Of a stretch of 64,000 bases of DNA, positions 32,099 to 41,046 are shown in pieces. The translations under genes were made by a program, and so were the position numbers. Under the pieces are notes generated by a model. That model was not told the origin of the DNA, made no database searches, and saw only the letters and a list, made by a program, of their open reading frames with translations. Within the stretch, counting starts at the first letter, position 1, and each line of letters begins with the position of its first letter. This stretch comes from Hymenobacter gummosus (lineage in GTDB: Bacteria > Bacteroidota > Bacteroidia > Cytophagales > Hymenobacteraceae), in assembly GCF_003970915.1 (NCBI RefSeq), contig NZ_RXOF01000022.1:1-64000 (forward strand), given 5' to 3'.

Positions 32099-34565
32099 CG
32101 TAGTGGGGCGAGCCGTCTCCCTGTTCCTGTGGTGGCTGGCCACGCTGCCGCTTGCAGCCCAGACGCCGCAGCACCAGGCCATGCCCAAGGGAAAAGACGC
32201 CAACGCGACGGCCTCGGCGCCCCCGGACGCGGAGTTGCGCGGCCACGTGGTGGCGCCCCGCACTACCCACGCCGGCCACCGCGTCGAGTACGACCTGTAC
32301 GTGGACGAGCGCAAGGTCAACTTCACAGGCCGCACCCGGCTGGCCATTGCCATCAACGGCCAGATTCCGGCCCCCACGCTGCGCTTCACGGAAGGCGACA
32401 CGGCCGTCGTCCGGGTGCACAACCAGATGAGCGTCGAAACCAGCATCCACTGGCACGGCCTGCTGCTGCCCAACGACCAGGACGGGGTGCCCTACCTCAA
32501 CACGGCCCCCATCGAGCCCGGCGGCACCCACACCTTCACGTTTCCCCTGATTCAGAGCGGTACCTACTGGTACCACTCCCACACGATGCTGCAGGAGCAG
32601 AACGGGCTCTACGGCTCCATCGTCATTCAGCCCAGGCAAGTGAAGTACGAGCTGAAGGAGTACGTGCTGGTGCTCTCCGACTGGACCGACCACCCGCCCA
32701 AGGAAGTGCTGCGCTACCTCAAGCGGGCCGGCGAATGGTTTGCCGTGCAGAAGGGCGCCACCCAGAGCTACGGCGAGGCCATTGCCGCCGGCTACTTCAA
32801 GGACAAGGTGCGGCAGGAGTGGGGCCGCATGCCGGCCATGGACCTGACGGACATCTACTACAACGAGTTTCTCACCAACGGCCGCGAGCAGAGCTACTAC
32901 CGCGACGCCAAGCCCGGGGAAGTGGTGCGCCTGCGCGTCATCAACGGCAGCGCCTCGTCCTACTTCTACCTGCAGTACGCCGGCGGGCCCATGCAGGTCA
33001 TCGCCGCCGACGGCATCAACGTGGAGCCCTTTCCGGTGTCGAAGCTGGAAATTGCCACGGCCGAGACCTACGACCTGCTGGTGCAGGTACCGGCCGCGGG
33101 CGCGGCCGAGCTGCGGGCCACGGCCAACGACATCACGGGCTACTCCTCCAGCTACTTCGGCGCGGGCGAGCCACTGAAAGCCCCCGACCTGCCCCGCATC
33201 AATTACTTCCAGATGATGCGGGAAATGGGCAGCATGGCGGGCATGACCGGTATGGACATGGGCGGCAACGGCCAGATGGACCCCAACGGCGGCGGGATGA
33301 AGGGCATGGACATGAAAGGGGGCAGTGGGGAGATGAAAGGCATGAACATGCCAGCCGGCCGGCAATCCACGCAGCCCGCGGACCATACCATGAAAGGGAT
33401 GGATATGAAAAACGGAACCATGCCCGCCAGCACGGCCCCCTCTCCCCAAAACCGGCCCATGAACATGCAGGAAAAGAGCGGCAAGAGCATGGGCACCATG
33501 CAGGATATGGGGGGCATGAACATGAGCGGAATGAGCGGCATGAACATGGGCGGCGCGGGCGGCGACTTCAACTACAACCAGCTGCGGGCCCTGAACCCGA
33601 CCACGCTGGACTCCACCCGGCAGTGGCGCGACATCAAGCTCACGCTCACCGGCAACATGCTGCGCTACGTCTGGTCGTTCGACAACAAAACCTTGTCGGA
33701 AGCCGACAAAATCCCCATCCGCCGGGGCGAAAACGTGCGCATGACCTTCACCAACCTGACCATGATGCGCCACCCGCTGCACCTGCATGGGCACTTTTTC
33801 CGCCTGGTCAACGCCCAGGGCGCCTACTCGCCCATGAAGCACACCTTTGACGTGCCGGCCATGGGCACGGTAACCATCGAATTCGATGCCAACGAGCAGC
33901 AGGACTGGTTTTTTCACTGCCACATCCTCTACCACATGATGGCCGGCATGGCCCGCATCATCAGCTACGAGGCCAGCCCGCAGAACGAGTTTGCCCGCGA
34001 GAACTACAACATGCTCAAGCGGGAGGACAACGCCGTGTACCCGTGGTTTGACTTATCGGTGCATTCCCAAGGGGCGTACCTGGAAGGCAACCTTTCCAAT
34101 AACCGCAACGCGCTCGAATTCGAGGGCCGCGTCAACTACCAAGGTAACTACGAAACCGAAACCCACCTGCTGCGCTACCTCGACAAGCGGCAGTTTCTCG
34201 CGGGTTTCGTCGGCTACGACTTCCGCTACAACAAAACCCTGCGCTCGGCCAAAGACGCCGAGGGGGGCAACCGCCGCACCCCGGAAAACAACCGCAACTT
34301 TCGCCGGCAGGCCGAAGTCGGCGTGTACTACCTGCTGCCCATGCTCGTGCGCGCCGAGCTGCGCACGGACCTGACCGGCCAAGTGCGCCTGCGTCTGGAG
34401 CGGCGCGACCTGCCGCTGAGCAACAACGTGTTCATGGACATCAGCGCCAACACCGACCGCGAGTTCACCCTGGGCTTTCGCTACATGGTCAGCAAATACG
34501 CCTCCTTAAGCACCAACTACGACAACCAGTACGGCTGGGGCGCCGGGCTGACGTTCCACTATTAA
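32085..34565 (+). CDS. Multicopper oxidase (CopA/PcoA type) with C-terminal beta-barrel-like extension
   Basis: 826 aa from the ATG at 32085 (alternative ATG codons at 32037 and 32073); overlap with the DUF2231 gene is 14 bp. The signal peptide ends LPLAAQ. All four copper-ligand segments are present: SIHWHGL, GTYWYHSH, HPLHLHGHFF and HCHILYH. Between domains 2 and 3 is a Met-rich insert (about residues 385-490) with repeated MDM/MNM elements. Residues ~645-826 are extra: alternating strands (YLEGNLSNNRNALEFEGRVN, LAGFVGYDFRYNKTLRSAKD, FTLGFRYMVSKYASLSTNYD) ending in an aromatic Tyr, like an outer-membrane barrel of PcoB type. It oxidises Cu(I) in the periplasm. Confidence 0.85.
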   Translation: MRSTSVVGRAVSLFLWWLATLPLAAQTPQHQAMPKGKDANATASAPPDAELRGHVVAPRTTHAGHRVEYDLYVDERKVNFTGRTRLAIAINGQIPAPTLRFTEGDTAVVRVHNQMSVETSIHWHGLLLPNDQDGVPYLNTAPIEPGGTHTFTFPLIQSGTYWYHSHTMLQEQNGLYGSIVIQPRQVKYELKEYVLVLSDWTDHPPKEVLRYLKRAGEWFAVQKGATQSYGEAIAAGYFKDKVRQEWGRMPAMDLTDIYYNEFLTNGREQSYYRDAKPGEVVRLRVINGSASSYFYLQYAGGPMQVIAADGINVEPFPVSKLEIATAETYDLLVQVPAAGAAELRATANDITGYSSSYFGAGEPLKAPDLPRINYFQMMREMGSMAGMTGMDMGGNGQMDPNGGGMKGMDMKGGSGEMKGMNMPAGRQSTQPADHTMKGMDMKNGTMPASTAPSPQNRPMNMQEKSGKSMGTMQDMGGMNMSGMSGMNMGGAGGDFNYNQLRALNPTTLDSTRQWRDIKLTLTGNMLRYVWSFDNKTLSEADKIPIRRGENVRMTFTNLTMMRHPLHLHGHFFRLVNAQGAYSPMKHTFDVPAMGTVTIEFDANEQQDWFFHCHILYHMMAGMARIISYEASPQNEFARENYNMLKREDNAVYPWFDLSVHSQGAYLEGNLSNNRNALEFEGRVNYQGNYETETHLLRYLDKRQFLAGFVGYDFRYNKTLRSAKDAEGGNRRTPENNRNFRRQAEVGVYYLLPMLVRAELRTDLTGQVRLRLERRDLPLSNNVFMDISANTDREFTLGFRYMVSKYASLSTNYDNQYGWGAGLTFHY

Positions 34566-34584
34566 TGCCGGCTTGCTAGCTGGC

Positions 34585-35511
34585 TTACTTACAGTCCTGC
34601 ACCAAGGCACTTACGCTCAGCGTAGCCGTGGCATCGGTGGTGTAGTTGTCGTTGTTCACGCACACGTACAGGCGCCGGGTACCCGCCGGCACCGCCATGG
34701 GCCGGGTTTCCTGGGGCGTGTTCTCTGCTGCCCGAAAGCAAAGCTTATCCCGGCTGATGGTGCCTTTGGTAGCTAGAAACTGCTGGGCAGCGTTTTCATC
34801 GGGGGTGATGTACCAGTGGCACTTGGTGCTGACCGTAGGCGGCGCGTTGTTGCCCTGCTTGTTCAGGGCCGTGGCCGCGGTGCTCAGCAGGGCTGGGGCG
34901 GCCGCGCCCCCACTGCCGGCCACGGCGGCCACCGCCAGCGCCGTCGACCAGGAAATGGGCGGCTGGCCTTCGTCGCGTACGTCGAGCTTGTAGACAATAC
35001 CCACCGTGCCCACGGGCAGGTCCACGGTGAACACCTTCCGGCTGGAGTGCATGCAGTTGCTGCAGTGAATGGTGGCGTTGCTCAGCGGCAGCGCGTCCTG
35101 CATGACGGAAGCGCACTTGATTTCGCGCCCGTCGTCGTGCCAGCTCCGAAAGTCGGCTTGCTGCACGCCGTTCACGTAGGTGCCGCGGAAGCTGACTTGG
35201 CCGTTCTCGTGCCAGCCGCAGCACAAGCCCATGGGCTTGTCGGGATTCTCCGACGCCAGTTTGCCCTCCCACTGCTTTTTCCACGACGGAAAGTAGTAGT
35301 CGCGCACGGTACCGATGGCTTTGCCGGCCGCGTCGTGGCGGGCAATGCGGGCGTAAGCCACTTCTTCCAGCGTTTCGGTACGTTCCCAGTCGCGGTCAAA
35401 ATAAACGGTATCGGCCGGTGGCAAGCTCACTGCCGCCGGCTTGGGGCGCTGGGCCAGCGCTGTGGTACATATAATAAGGAGTAGAAAAAGCAGCGAGTAA
35501 TTTTTGGCCAT
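34585..35511 (-). CDS. Exported protein with MORN/YwqK-like repeats
   Basis: 308 aa from MAKNYSLLFLLLIICTTALA; the upstream frame (to 35580) is not used. After the signal peptide there are repeats typical of toxin-antitoxin YwqK/MORN domains: GWHENGQVSFRGTYVNGVQQ and DFRSWHDDGREIK. The remaining C-terminal part (residues ~150-308) has Cys-rich and beta segments (IHCSNCMHSSRKVFTVDLPV, TKCHWYITPDENAAQQFL) I do not recognise. It is a single gene, convergent with the oxidase, at the edge of the copper island. Confidence 0.6.
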   Translation of the reverse strand: MAKNYSLLFLLLIICTTALAQRPKPAAVSLPPADTVYFDRDWERTETLEEVAYARIARHDAAGKAIGTVRDYYFPSWKKQWEGKLASENPDKPMGLCCGWHENGQVSFRGTYVNGVQQADFRSWHDDGREIKCASVMQDALPLSNATIHCSNCMHSSRKVFTVDLPVGTVGIVYKLDVRDEGQPPISWSTALAVAAVAGSGGAAAPALLSTAATALNKQGNNAPPTVSTKCHWYITPDENAAQQFLATKGTISRDKLCFRAAENTPQETRPMAVPAGTRRLYVCVNNDNYTTDATATLSVSALVQDCK

Positions 35512-35617
35512 AGGATAAAAACTGATGAGGTGAGTGGGAAGGCGCCAGGTAAATGTAACGCGAAGATTGACGAAGCTCAACCGGAACCGGTCCGTCTTTC
35601 CGAAGCTTCTTCCTCAA

Positions 35618-35656
35618 ACTTTAGGCATCATAACTTTTAATTATGATGCCTAAAGT
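35618..35656. repeat. Perfect 16-bp inverted repeat beside a recombinase gene
   Basis: ACTTTAGGCATCATAA (35618-35633) is the exact reverse complement of 35641-35656, with a 7-base AT spacer. It lies between divergent genes, so it is not a terminator. The recombinase frame starts inside it, fitting a recombinase core/crossover site or an autoregulatory operator. Confidence 0.65.
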
Positions 35657-35679
35657 ATTTGCGGTTACTTTTACCCGCA

Positions 35680-36692
35680 TGAGCACCGAACTCGCCCGAA
35701 TCTCCGACCAGCCACAAGCTCTCGGCTCGCAACTCGCCACCGCCGCCGACAACGTCGCCCGTTACCTCAAGCTCGGCCTGGAGGGCGCCGACAACACGGT
35801 GCTCGCTTACTCGGCCGACCTGAAAAGCTTCGGCGAATACTGCGAAGCGAACGGCCTGTGCCCGCTGCCGGCCGACGTGGCCACCGTGGCCCGGTACGCC
35901 GCGGACCTGGCTGACATTCCGCGCAAGCTCTCCACCATCAAGCGCCACCTAGCGGCCATTCACAAGCACCACCAGTTGCGCGGCTACCCGTCGCCGGTGC
36001 ATTCCGAGGAGCTGGCGCTGGTACTCGAAGGCATCACCCGCGCCCTGGGCAAGCGCCAGAAGCAGGCGCCGGCCTTTACCGTCGACGAGCTCAAGGAAAG
36101 CATCCGCCGCCTGGACGTGACGACCACGGCCGGGCTGCGTGACCGGGCCCTGCTGCTGCTGGGCTTCGCCGGGGCCTTCCGCCGCTCCGAGCTCGTGGCC
36201 CTGAATGTGGAGCACCTGGAGTTTACCGAGCGGGCGCTGATTGTGCACCTGCCCAAAAGCAAAACCAACCAAGCCGGCGAGGCCGAAGATAAGGCCGTGT
36301 TCTATGCTTCTACGGCCAGTTTCTGCCCGGTGCGCTGTACCCGCGCATGGGTGCAGCAACTGGGCCGCAGCACGGGGCCATTGTTTGTGTCTCTTAAACG
36401 GGGCAAGGTTAAAGGTGAAGCGCTGCCTACGCAAAAGCGTCTGTCTGCCCTGCGTGTCAACGGGCTGGTGCAGCTCCACCTGAACCATGACGAGGAAGGC
36501 CACAAGATTCCCGAGAAGAACTACTCGGCTCACTCGCTGCGCGTCTCCTTTATTACGGTGTCAGTGCTACGCGGGCAATCAAACCGATTCATTAAGAACC
36601 AGACGAAGCAAAAGACCGATGCCATGATTGACCGCTACTCGCGACTGGATGACGTGGTGAGCTTTAATGCAGCGCAGAATCTAGGGCTATAA
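35680..36692 (+). CDS. Tyrosine recombinase/integrase
   Basis: 337 aa from MSTELARISDQ; an ATG at 35643 gives 349 aa but lies inside the inverted repeat. The N-terminal SAM-like domain (ARYLKLGLEGADNTVLAYSA, LKSFGEYCEANG) is followed by a catalytic domain with RDRALLLLGFAGAFRRSELV (Arg I region), HSLRVSF (His-x-x-Arg) and Tyr in MIDRYSR. The usual GH of the second His motif is replaced by a TKQKTD segment, as in several plasmid recombinases. It could resolve plasmid dimers or insert the neighbouring cargo. Confidence 0.85.
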
Positions 36693-36867
36693 TTCAAACC
36701 CTACCGTTTTATCCGCTTTCGGTTCTACCCATTGACAGATTCATTAGCAAACCTGTTTTGCGGAGCATGTATGCAGCCAAGGCTTAGATGGCAAAGCAGA
36801 GGCGGTCATTAATGATAAGATAAGCACCGCATTACGAAAACCCGATAAAAATAGGCCAAAATCAAGT
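36693..36867. other. AT-rich intergenic stretch between recombinase and XRE-ImmA gene
   Basis: AT-rich sequence with no gene that I can support. It precedes the operator/promoter at 36868-36897. Confidence 0.3.
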
Positions 36868-36897
36868 TGCACAATTTTGTGCAGTGAACTACATTTG
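36868..36897 (+). promoter_or_regulatory. Promoter with palindromic operator for the XRE-ImmA gene
   Basis: A TTG at 36867-36869 and the -7 box TACATTTG (36890-36897) are spaced 20 bp, typical of Bacteroidetes. Between them lies a perfect palindrome, TGCACAATTTTGTGCA (36868-36883). A bound regulator would block the promoter, suggesting autoregulation. The ATG is only 23 bp downstream. Confidence 0.65.
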
Positions 36898-36919
36898 CCA
36901 AAAGAATTGGCATTTCCCC

Positions 36920-38176
36920 ATGAGCGACAACTTTGCAAATAGCCCCGACCTCCCATCCGATTTAATGGATGAGGTGCTCAAGTTGCTGGCGTCGTCCGAT
37001 GCCCCTTCGTTGGCGAGCTTGATTGAGCGGCGACGCGAGGAACTTGGTTTGTCAACGAAAGCCGCCAGCGAAATTCTGAGCATGACGCGTACCTCGTATG
37101 AGCGGCTAGTAACGGGGGCTTTGCAAAAGCTGGACGTGCTGACAGCCCTCAAGCTCGCGCACTTCCTGGACGTGAGCATCGAGCAGGTCATGAAGCTGGT
37201 GGCGGCGTCGGTAATGCCGGCAGAAGACTACAAAACGGTGGAGCGCGTGAAAGAAGCGTCCTTCATCGTGCGGAATTTCGATGTTGCGCGCTTGCGCAAA
37301 CTCGGCTTTATCGAGTCGATGGACTATGGGCACATCCGGGACCGGATACTGCACTACTTCGGGCTGAATTCTTTGTATGAGTACGGCACCGAAATGGCCG
37401 CCGTACTTTTTCAGAAGTCCAACACGCGCGTGGAGGACAAGATGAAGGCCTTCTGGATTATGTCGGCCTATCAGCAGTTCCAGCGCGTAGAAAATCCGAA
37501 TCCGTTCGACCCGCGGCAAGTAGAGAAGCTGGTGACCCAGATTCGCCGCTACACCCGGCAGGAGCGGGCGGGTATGCTGACGGTGATGCGGGCGCTGTAC
37601 GAGGCCGGCGTTACGGTGATTATGCAGAAAGCGCTGCCCAGCACGGCGGTGCAGGGCGGGACGTTCATTGTCAACAAGAAGCCGTGCATCGTTATTACTG
37701 ACCACTTCAAGAGTTATCCGCTACTCTGGCATACGCTGCTGCACGAGTTGGGGCACGTCATTTTCCACCTCGATAAGCTGGCGGTTGTCAAATACCACCT
37801 CACCGAGGGTGTAGAAGACCTGTTTCTGATTGAGGACCAGGCCAACCAGTTTGCCGACGAGCTGCTGCTGCCCCGCGAGAAGTACGAGTACATCAAGAAC
37901 TACATCAACGTGGAGTCGTTCGTGGAGCGCTACGCGGCGCAGAACAACGTGCACCCGTCCATCATCTACCACCGCTACGCCCGCGAGCTGAGCGACCGAC
38001 AGGACAAAACCGGTTGGCAGTATTACGGCCGCTTCATGCCCAAGTCCGATGTGTGCGCCGCAGGACTGAGCCGGGCCCCCTGGCTGACGCCCGATACCTC
38101 ACTCGCGGCCGAAAGCGAAGAGGTACGCACCATTCTGGCGCCTACTTCTCACCCCACCACGCAACCCATTGCCTAA
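36920..38176 (+). CDS. XRE-ImmA/IrrE fusion regulator (HTH plus metallopeptidase)
   Basis: 418 aa from MSDNFANSPDLPSDLM. Residues ~28-95 form an XRE-type helix-turn-helix (LIERRREELGLSTKAASEIL, SMTRTSYERLVTGAL). The C-terminal domain is an ImmA/IrrE peptidase with the HExxH zinc motif in HTLLHELGHVIFH and downstream acidic residues (IEDQANQFADELLLPRE). HTH and protease in one chain suggests regulated self- or partner-cleavage. It begins an operon with two unknown genes, 110 bp before the type III restriction-modification genes. Confidence 0.85.
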   Translation: MSDNFANSPDLPSDLMDEVLKLLASSDAPSLASLIERRREELGLSTKAASEILSMTRTSYERLVTGALQKLDVLTALKLAHFLDVSIEQVMKLVAASVMPAEDYKTVERVKEASFIVRNFDVARLRKLGFIESMDYGHIRDRILHYFGLNSLYEYGTEMAAVLFQKSNTRVEDKMKAFWIMSAYQQFQRVENPNPFDPRQVEKLVTQIRRYTRQERAGMLTVMRALYEAGVTVIMQKALPSTAVQGGTFIVNKKPCIVITDHFKSYPLLWHTLLHELGHVIFHLDKLAVVKYHLTEGVEDLFLIEDQANQFADELLLPREKYEYIKNYINVESFVERYAAQNNVHPSIIYHRYARELSDRQDKTGWQYYGRFMPKSDVCAAGLSRAPWLTPDTSLAAESEEVRTILAPTSHPTTQPIA

Positions 38177-38182
38177 CTTTTT

Positions 38183-38716
38183 ATGCAAGACCATTACGAA
38201 CTTCCCAGCGAAGACGAGTTTGACGAGAACCGTCCGCATGATTCGGAAAAACAGGAAAGCGACGCCCAGGAGCTAGATTTTCTGGCCCGACTAAAACAAT
38301 TGTCGGACGACGCGCAGCAGGAGGCCGAAGGGCGGCAGGGCGCTTTTGCTTTCTCGCCCGAGGAAGAGGCCGAAGACGAGCCTTTCGGGGCTGAGTTTGC
38401 CGGCGACATGCATAACCAGCAGGAGTCTTACGACTTGTACTACGCTATTCGGCGTCTGCTGATGCAGGGACTGCCGCGCGGCGAAGAAAACAAGGACCTG
38501 CGCCAAATGGTGTACGACGAGAAAAACCTGCTGCTGCGCGACGGCGTGGACCGCCCGGCAGGTGGCGGCACCATCGGGGCCGATAGCCGGCAAGGCAAAC
38601 CTTCGCTCGCGCGGTCGGCCTACGAGAAAACCCAGGCCTGGGCCAACCGGGGCGGCAGCGCCTACGACATCTTCCTGGAATACTACGACCTCAATAAGCA
38701 AATGCGCTTCCGCTAG
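38183..38716 (+). CDS. Acidic hypothetical protein in the restriction-modification operon
   Basis: 177 aa, very rich in Glu and Asp in the N-terminal half (PSEDEFDENRPHDSEKQESD), then a helical section (YDLYYAIRRLLMQGLPRGEE) and a Tyr-rich end (YDIFLEYYDLNKQMRFR). No family recognised. It starts 6 bp after the XRE-ImmA gene, so it is translated in the same operon. An acidic, DNA-mimic-like protein is one possibility. Confidence 0.6.
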   Translation: MQDHYELPSEDEFDENRPHDSEKQESDAQELDFLARLKQLSDDAQQEAEGRQGAFAFSPEEEAEDEPFGAEFAGDMHNQQESYDLYYAIRRLLMQGLPRGEENKDLRQMVYDEKNLLLRDGVDRPAGGGTIGADSRQGKPSLARSAYEKTQAWANRGGSAYDIFLEYYDLNKQMRFR

Positions 38717-38739
38717 TCGGTACCGCTTCGTAGGCCACC

Positions 38740-39270
38740 ATGTGGAGCCAGGAAGAATTTAAAACAGCAGTACCACTGGTTGTAGCGGTAATAACGGGGC
38801 TGTTCGGTGCCGTAGTAGCCGTGCTTACGTGGAAGCTGACCGGGCGTCGCGAGCGGCTGAAGCTCCGGCAGGAACAGCAGATGCAGCACTACAAGTCCAT
38901 GGAGGACCTGTATGCCAGCCTACTGGAAATGATGCACGAGGGTATTCGCTACACGGAAGCCCGGCTGAACTATGACGAGTACTATCAGTCGATGTCGTCG
39001 CTGCTGTCACGGGCCATGCTGAAGGCACCTGAAGAAGTGCTTGAGCAGCTGCAGCTAGCCTGCGACGCTTTATCGGCTTGGTCGTCGGAATACCGGCAAG
39101 GCTTACCGCTCTTGGTAGGCAATACAGGTCTTGCGATGGTATCGACGCAGGACTTTCCGCATCAGGAAAAAGCGCGAGAACTGCGGCCCTTGCTCAACGA
39201 CGAGCTGCACAAGCTGAACGCCAAGATGAAAAAGGACCTCGACAGCCGCCGCAAACAGCTTCCAACCTAG
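38740..39270 (+). CDS. Membrane-anchored helical hypothetical protein
   Basis: 176 aa. One N-terminal membrane helix (AVPLVVAVITGLFGAVVAVL) is followed by a long charged helical segment (RRERLKLRQEQQMQHYKSME, LSRAMLKAPEEVLEQLQLAC). No family recognised. It follows the acidic gene by 23 bp. It may tether another product of the operon to the membrane. Confidence 0.55.
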   Translation: MWSQEEFKTAVPLVVAVITGLFGAVVAVLTWKLTGRRERLKLRQEQQMQHYKSMEDLYASLLEMMHEGIRYTEARLNYDEYYQSMSSLLSRAMLKAPEEVLEQLQLACDALSAWSSEYRQGLPLLVGNTGLAMVSTQDFPHQEKARELRPLLNDELHKLNAKMKKDLDSRRKQLPT

Positions 39271-39380
39271 CGCCCATCTTTACCCCGCAGCCCTAGCCGC
39301 TGCAATTTTTACCACCAGTTGCAAAGCGCAACGCCCGGTCTCGGGTGGCTTTGTTTGCTTACTCGCCTTACGCCTGCCCC

Positions 39381-41036
39381 ATGCCTACCCTCCACTGGAT
39401 TGGTAAAGACAAAGTCATCAATCACCACCAGGACGTTCCGTTCCGACTTCTTGACCACCAGTACGGTGCCCGTGTCGACGGCTCGCAAACCGCAGAGCCC
39501 GCCGGCAGCGGCAACCGCATCATCCACGGCGACAACCTCGAAGCCCTGAAAGCTCTGCTGCCCGAGTACGAGGGCCGGGTGAAGTGCATCTACATCGACC
39601 CGCCCTACAATACCGGGAAGGAAGGGTGGACTTATAACGACAACGTCTCGGACCCGAAGCTTCGCAAATGGCTGGAGGTTACGCTGCAAGCAAAGTCCGC
39701 AGGCAAGGATGCTGGCATTGGAGTCGATGACCTCTCGCGTCATGACAAATGGCTTTGCATGATATATCCACGCCTAAAGCTGCTTCATAAACTGCTCAGC
39801 GAGGATGGAAGCTTGTGGATTTCAATTGACGATACTGAATGCTTCAACCTGAAGATGACGCTCGACGAAATCTTTGGGCTTGATAATTTCATTGCAGACA
39901 TCATCTGGAAGAAGCGGGACAGTCCACCAAACGATAGAACCATTGGTTCTATCCATGAACACATTTTGGTGTACGGTAAGGCGAAAGCAGGACCGGGCAA
40001 GAAGACGTTAGCAGAAGAGCATTTCAACCTGCTCCAACGTACCGAAAAGTCGAATGCAGATTATAAGGTATTTGCTGAGCCCAATGGCCCCGACCCTAAA
40101 GGACCCTTCCGAAAAATCGATACAACGGCCAACGGAAAGGGCGGACGCTTTGTAGCAAGCTTATTTTATGGAATCATCAATCCCTACACCAAAGAAGAAG
40201 TCTTTCCACGGCAGGGCACTTGCTGGCGTCATAATCAGGAAGAAATGAAACGGCTGGAAAAGGAGAACCGGCTGTACTGGGGGGTGAAAGGAGAAGCAAA
40301 AACTCCCATGCGTAAGCTGTATCTGTCTGAAACCCGGCAAGGAATGACCATTCCTTCCATCTGGTACGACATTGCGCTCAATCAGCACGGTTCAGGAGAT
40401 ATAGAGAAAATATTCGGTGAGAAAGCAGCCTTTGACACGCCCAAACCGGTTGATTTGATTCAGCAGATTATACATATCGCCACCGACAAAGACTCCATCG
40501 TCCTCGACTCCTTTGCCGGCAGCGGAACTACGGCCCACGCCGTGCTCAAGCTCAACCAGCAGGACGGCGGCAACCGCCGCTTCATCCTGACGGAAATGGA
40601 AGACTACGCCGAAACCATCACGGCCGAGCGAGTAAAGCGCGTGATAAATGGCTACGCCGGCCAGCCCGGCACCGGCGGCAGCTTTGACTACTACACCCTG
40701 GGCGCGGCCGTTTTCACCGAAACCGGCGAGCTGAACGAGCAGGCCGGCCTGCCGGGCCTGCGCCAGTATATCTACTACGCCGAAACCAAGCAGCCTTTGC
40801 CGGCCCTCTCGGCCGAAGACAATGCTGCCTTTCTGGCCCTGTACGACGATACGGCCTACTATTTCCACTACGCGCCCGACGAAGTCACTACCCTCGGCCA
40901 CGACTTCCTGGCCACTATGCGTACCCGGGCCAGCCAGTACATCATCTACGCCGATAACTGCCTGCTTACGCCTGAGTTCATGACCCAGCACGGCATTATT
41001 TTCAAGAAAATCCCCCGCGACATTTCGCGCTTCTAG
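39381..41036 (+). CDS. mod: Type III restriction-modification DNA methyltransferase (Mod)
   Basis: 551 aa from MPTLHWIGKDKVINHH, the best start after the upstream promoter gap. It is a beta-class adenine methyltransferase: the catalytic DPPYNT begins at residue 73 and the SAM-binding FAGSGTT (378-384) lies later. Family features include NRIIHGDNLEALKALLPEYE, which precedes the DPPY motif, and target-recognition segments between. It modifies adenine in the system's recognition sequence. The Res gene starts 10 bp downstream. Phase-variable repeats were not evident. Confidence 0.92.
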   Translation: MPTLHWIGKDKVINHHQDVPFRLLDHQYGARVDGSQTAEPAGSGNRIIHGDNLEALKALLPEYEGRVKCIYIDPPYNTGKEGWTYNDNVSDPKLRKWLEVTLQAKSAGKDAGIGVDDLSRHDKWLCMIYPRLKLLHKLLSEDGSLWISIDDTECFNLKMTLDEIFGLDNFIADIIWKKRDSPPNDRTIGSIHEHILVYGKAKAGPGKKTLAEEHFNLLQRTEKSNADYKVFAEPNGPDPKGPFRKIDTTANGKGGRFVASLFYGIINPYTKEEVFPRQGTCWRHNQEEMKRLEKENRLYWGVKGEAKTPMRKLYLSETRQGMTIPSIWYDIALNQHGSGDIEKIFGEKAAFDTPKPVDLIQQIIHIATDKDSIVLDSFAGSGTTAHAVLKLNQQDGGNRRFILTEMEDYAETITAERVKRVINGYAGQPGTGGSFDYYTLGAAVFTETGELNEQAGLPGLRQYIYYAETKQPLPALSAEDNAAFLALYDDTAYYFHYAPDEVTTLGHDFLATMRTRASQYIIYADNCLLTPEFMTQHGIIFKKIPRDISRF

Positions 41037-41046
41037 CCCCCTGCCG

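Noticed and set aside
32013-33935. Minus-strand open frame (640 codons) over the multicopper oxidase
   Set aside because: Antisense shadow. The plus strand contains the copper-ligand motifs in the correct order.
35618-35656. Inverted repeat considered as an intrinsic terminator
   Set aside because: It lies between divergent gene starts, not after a gene end, so termination has no purpose there.
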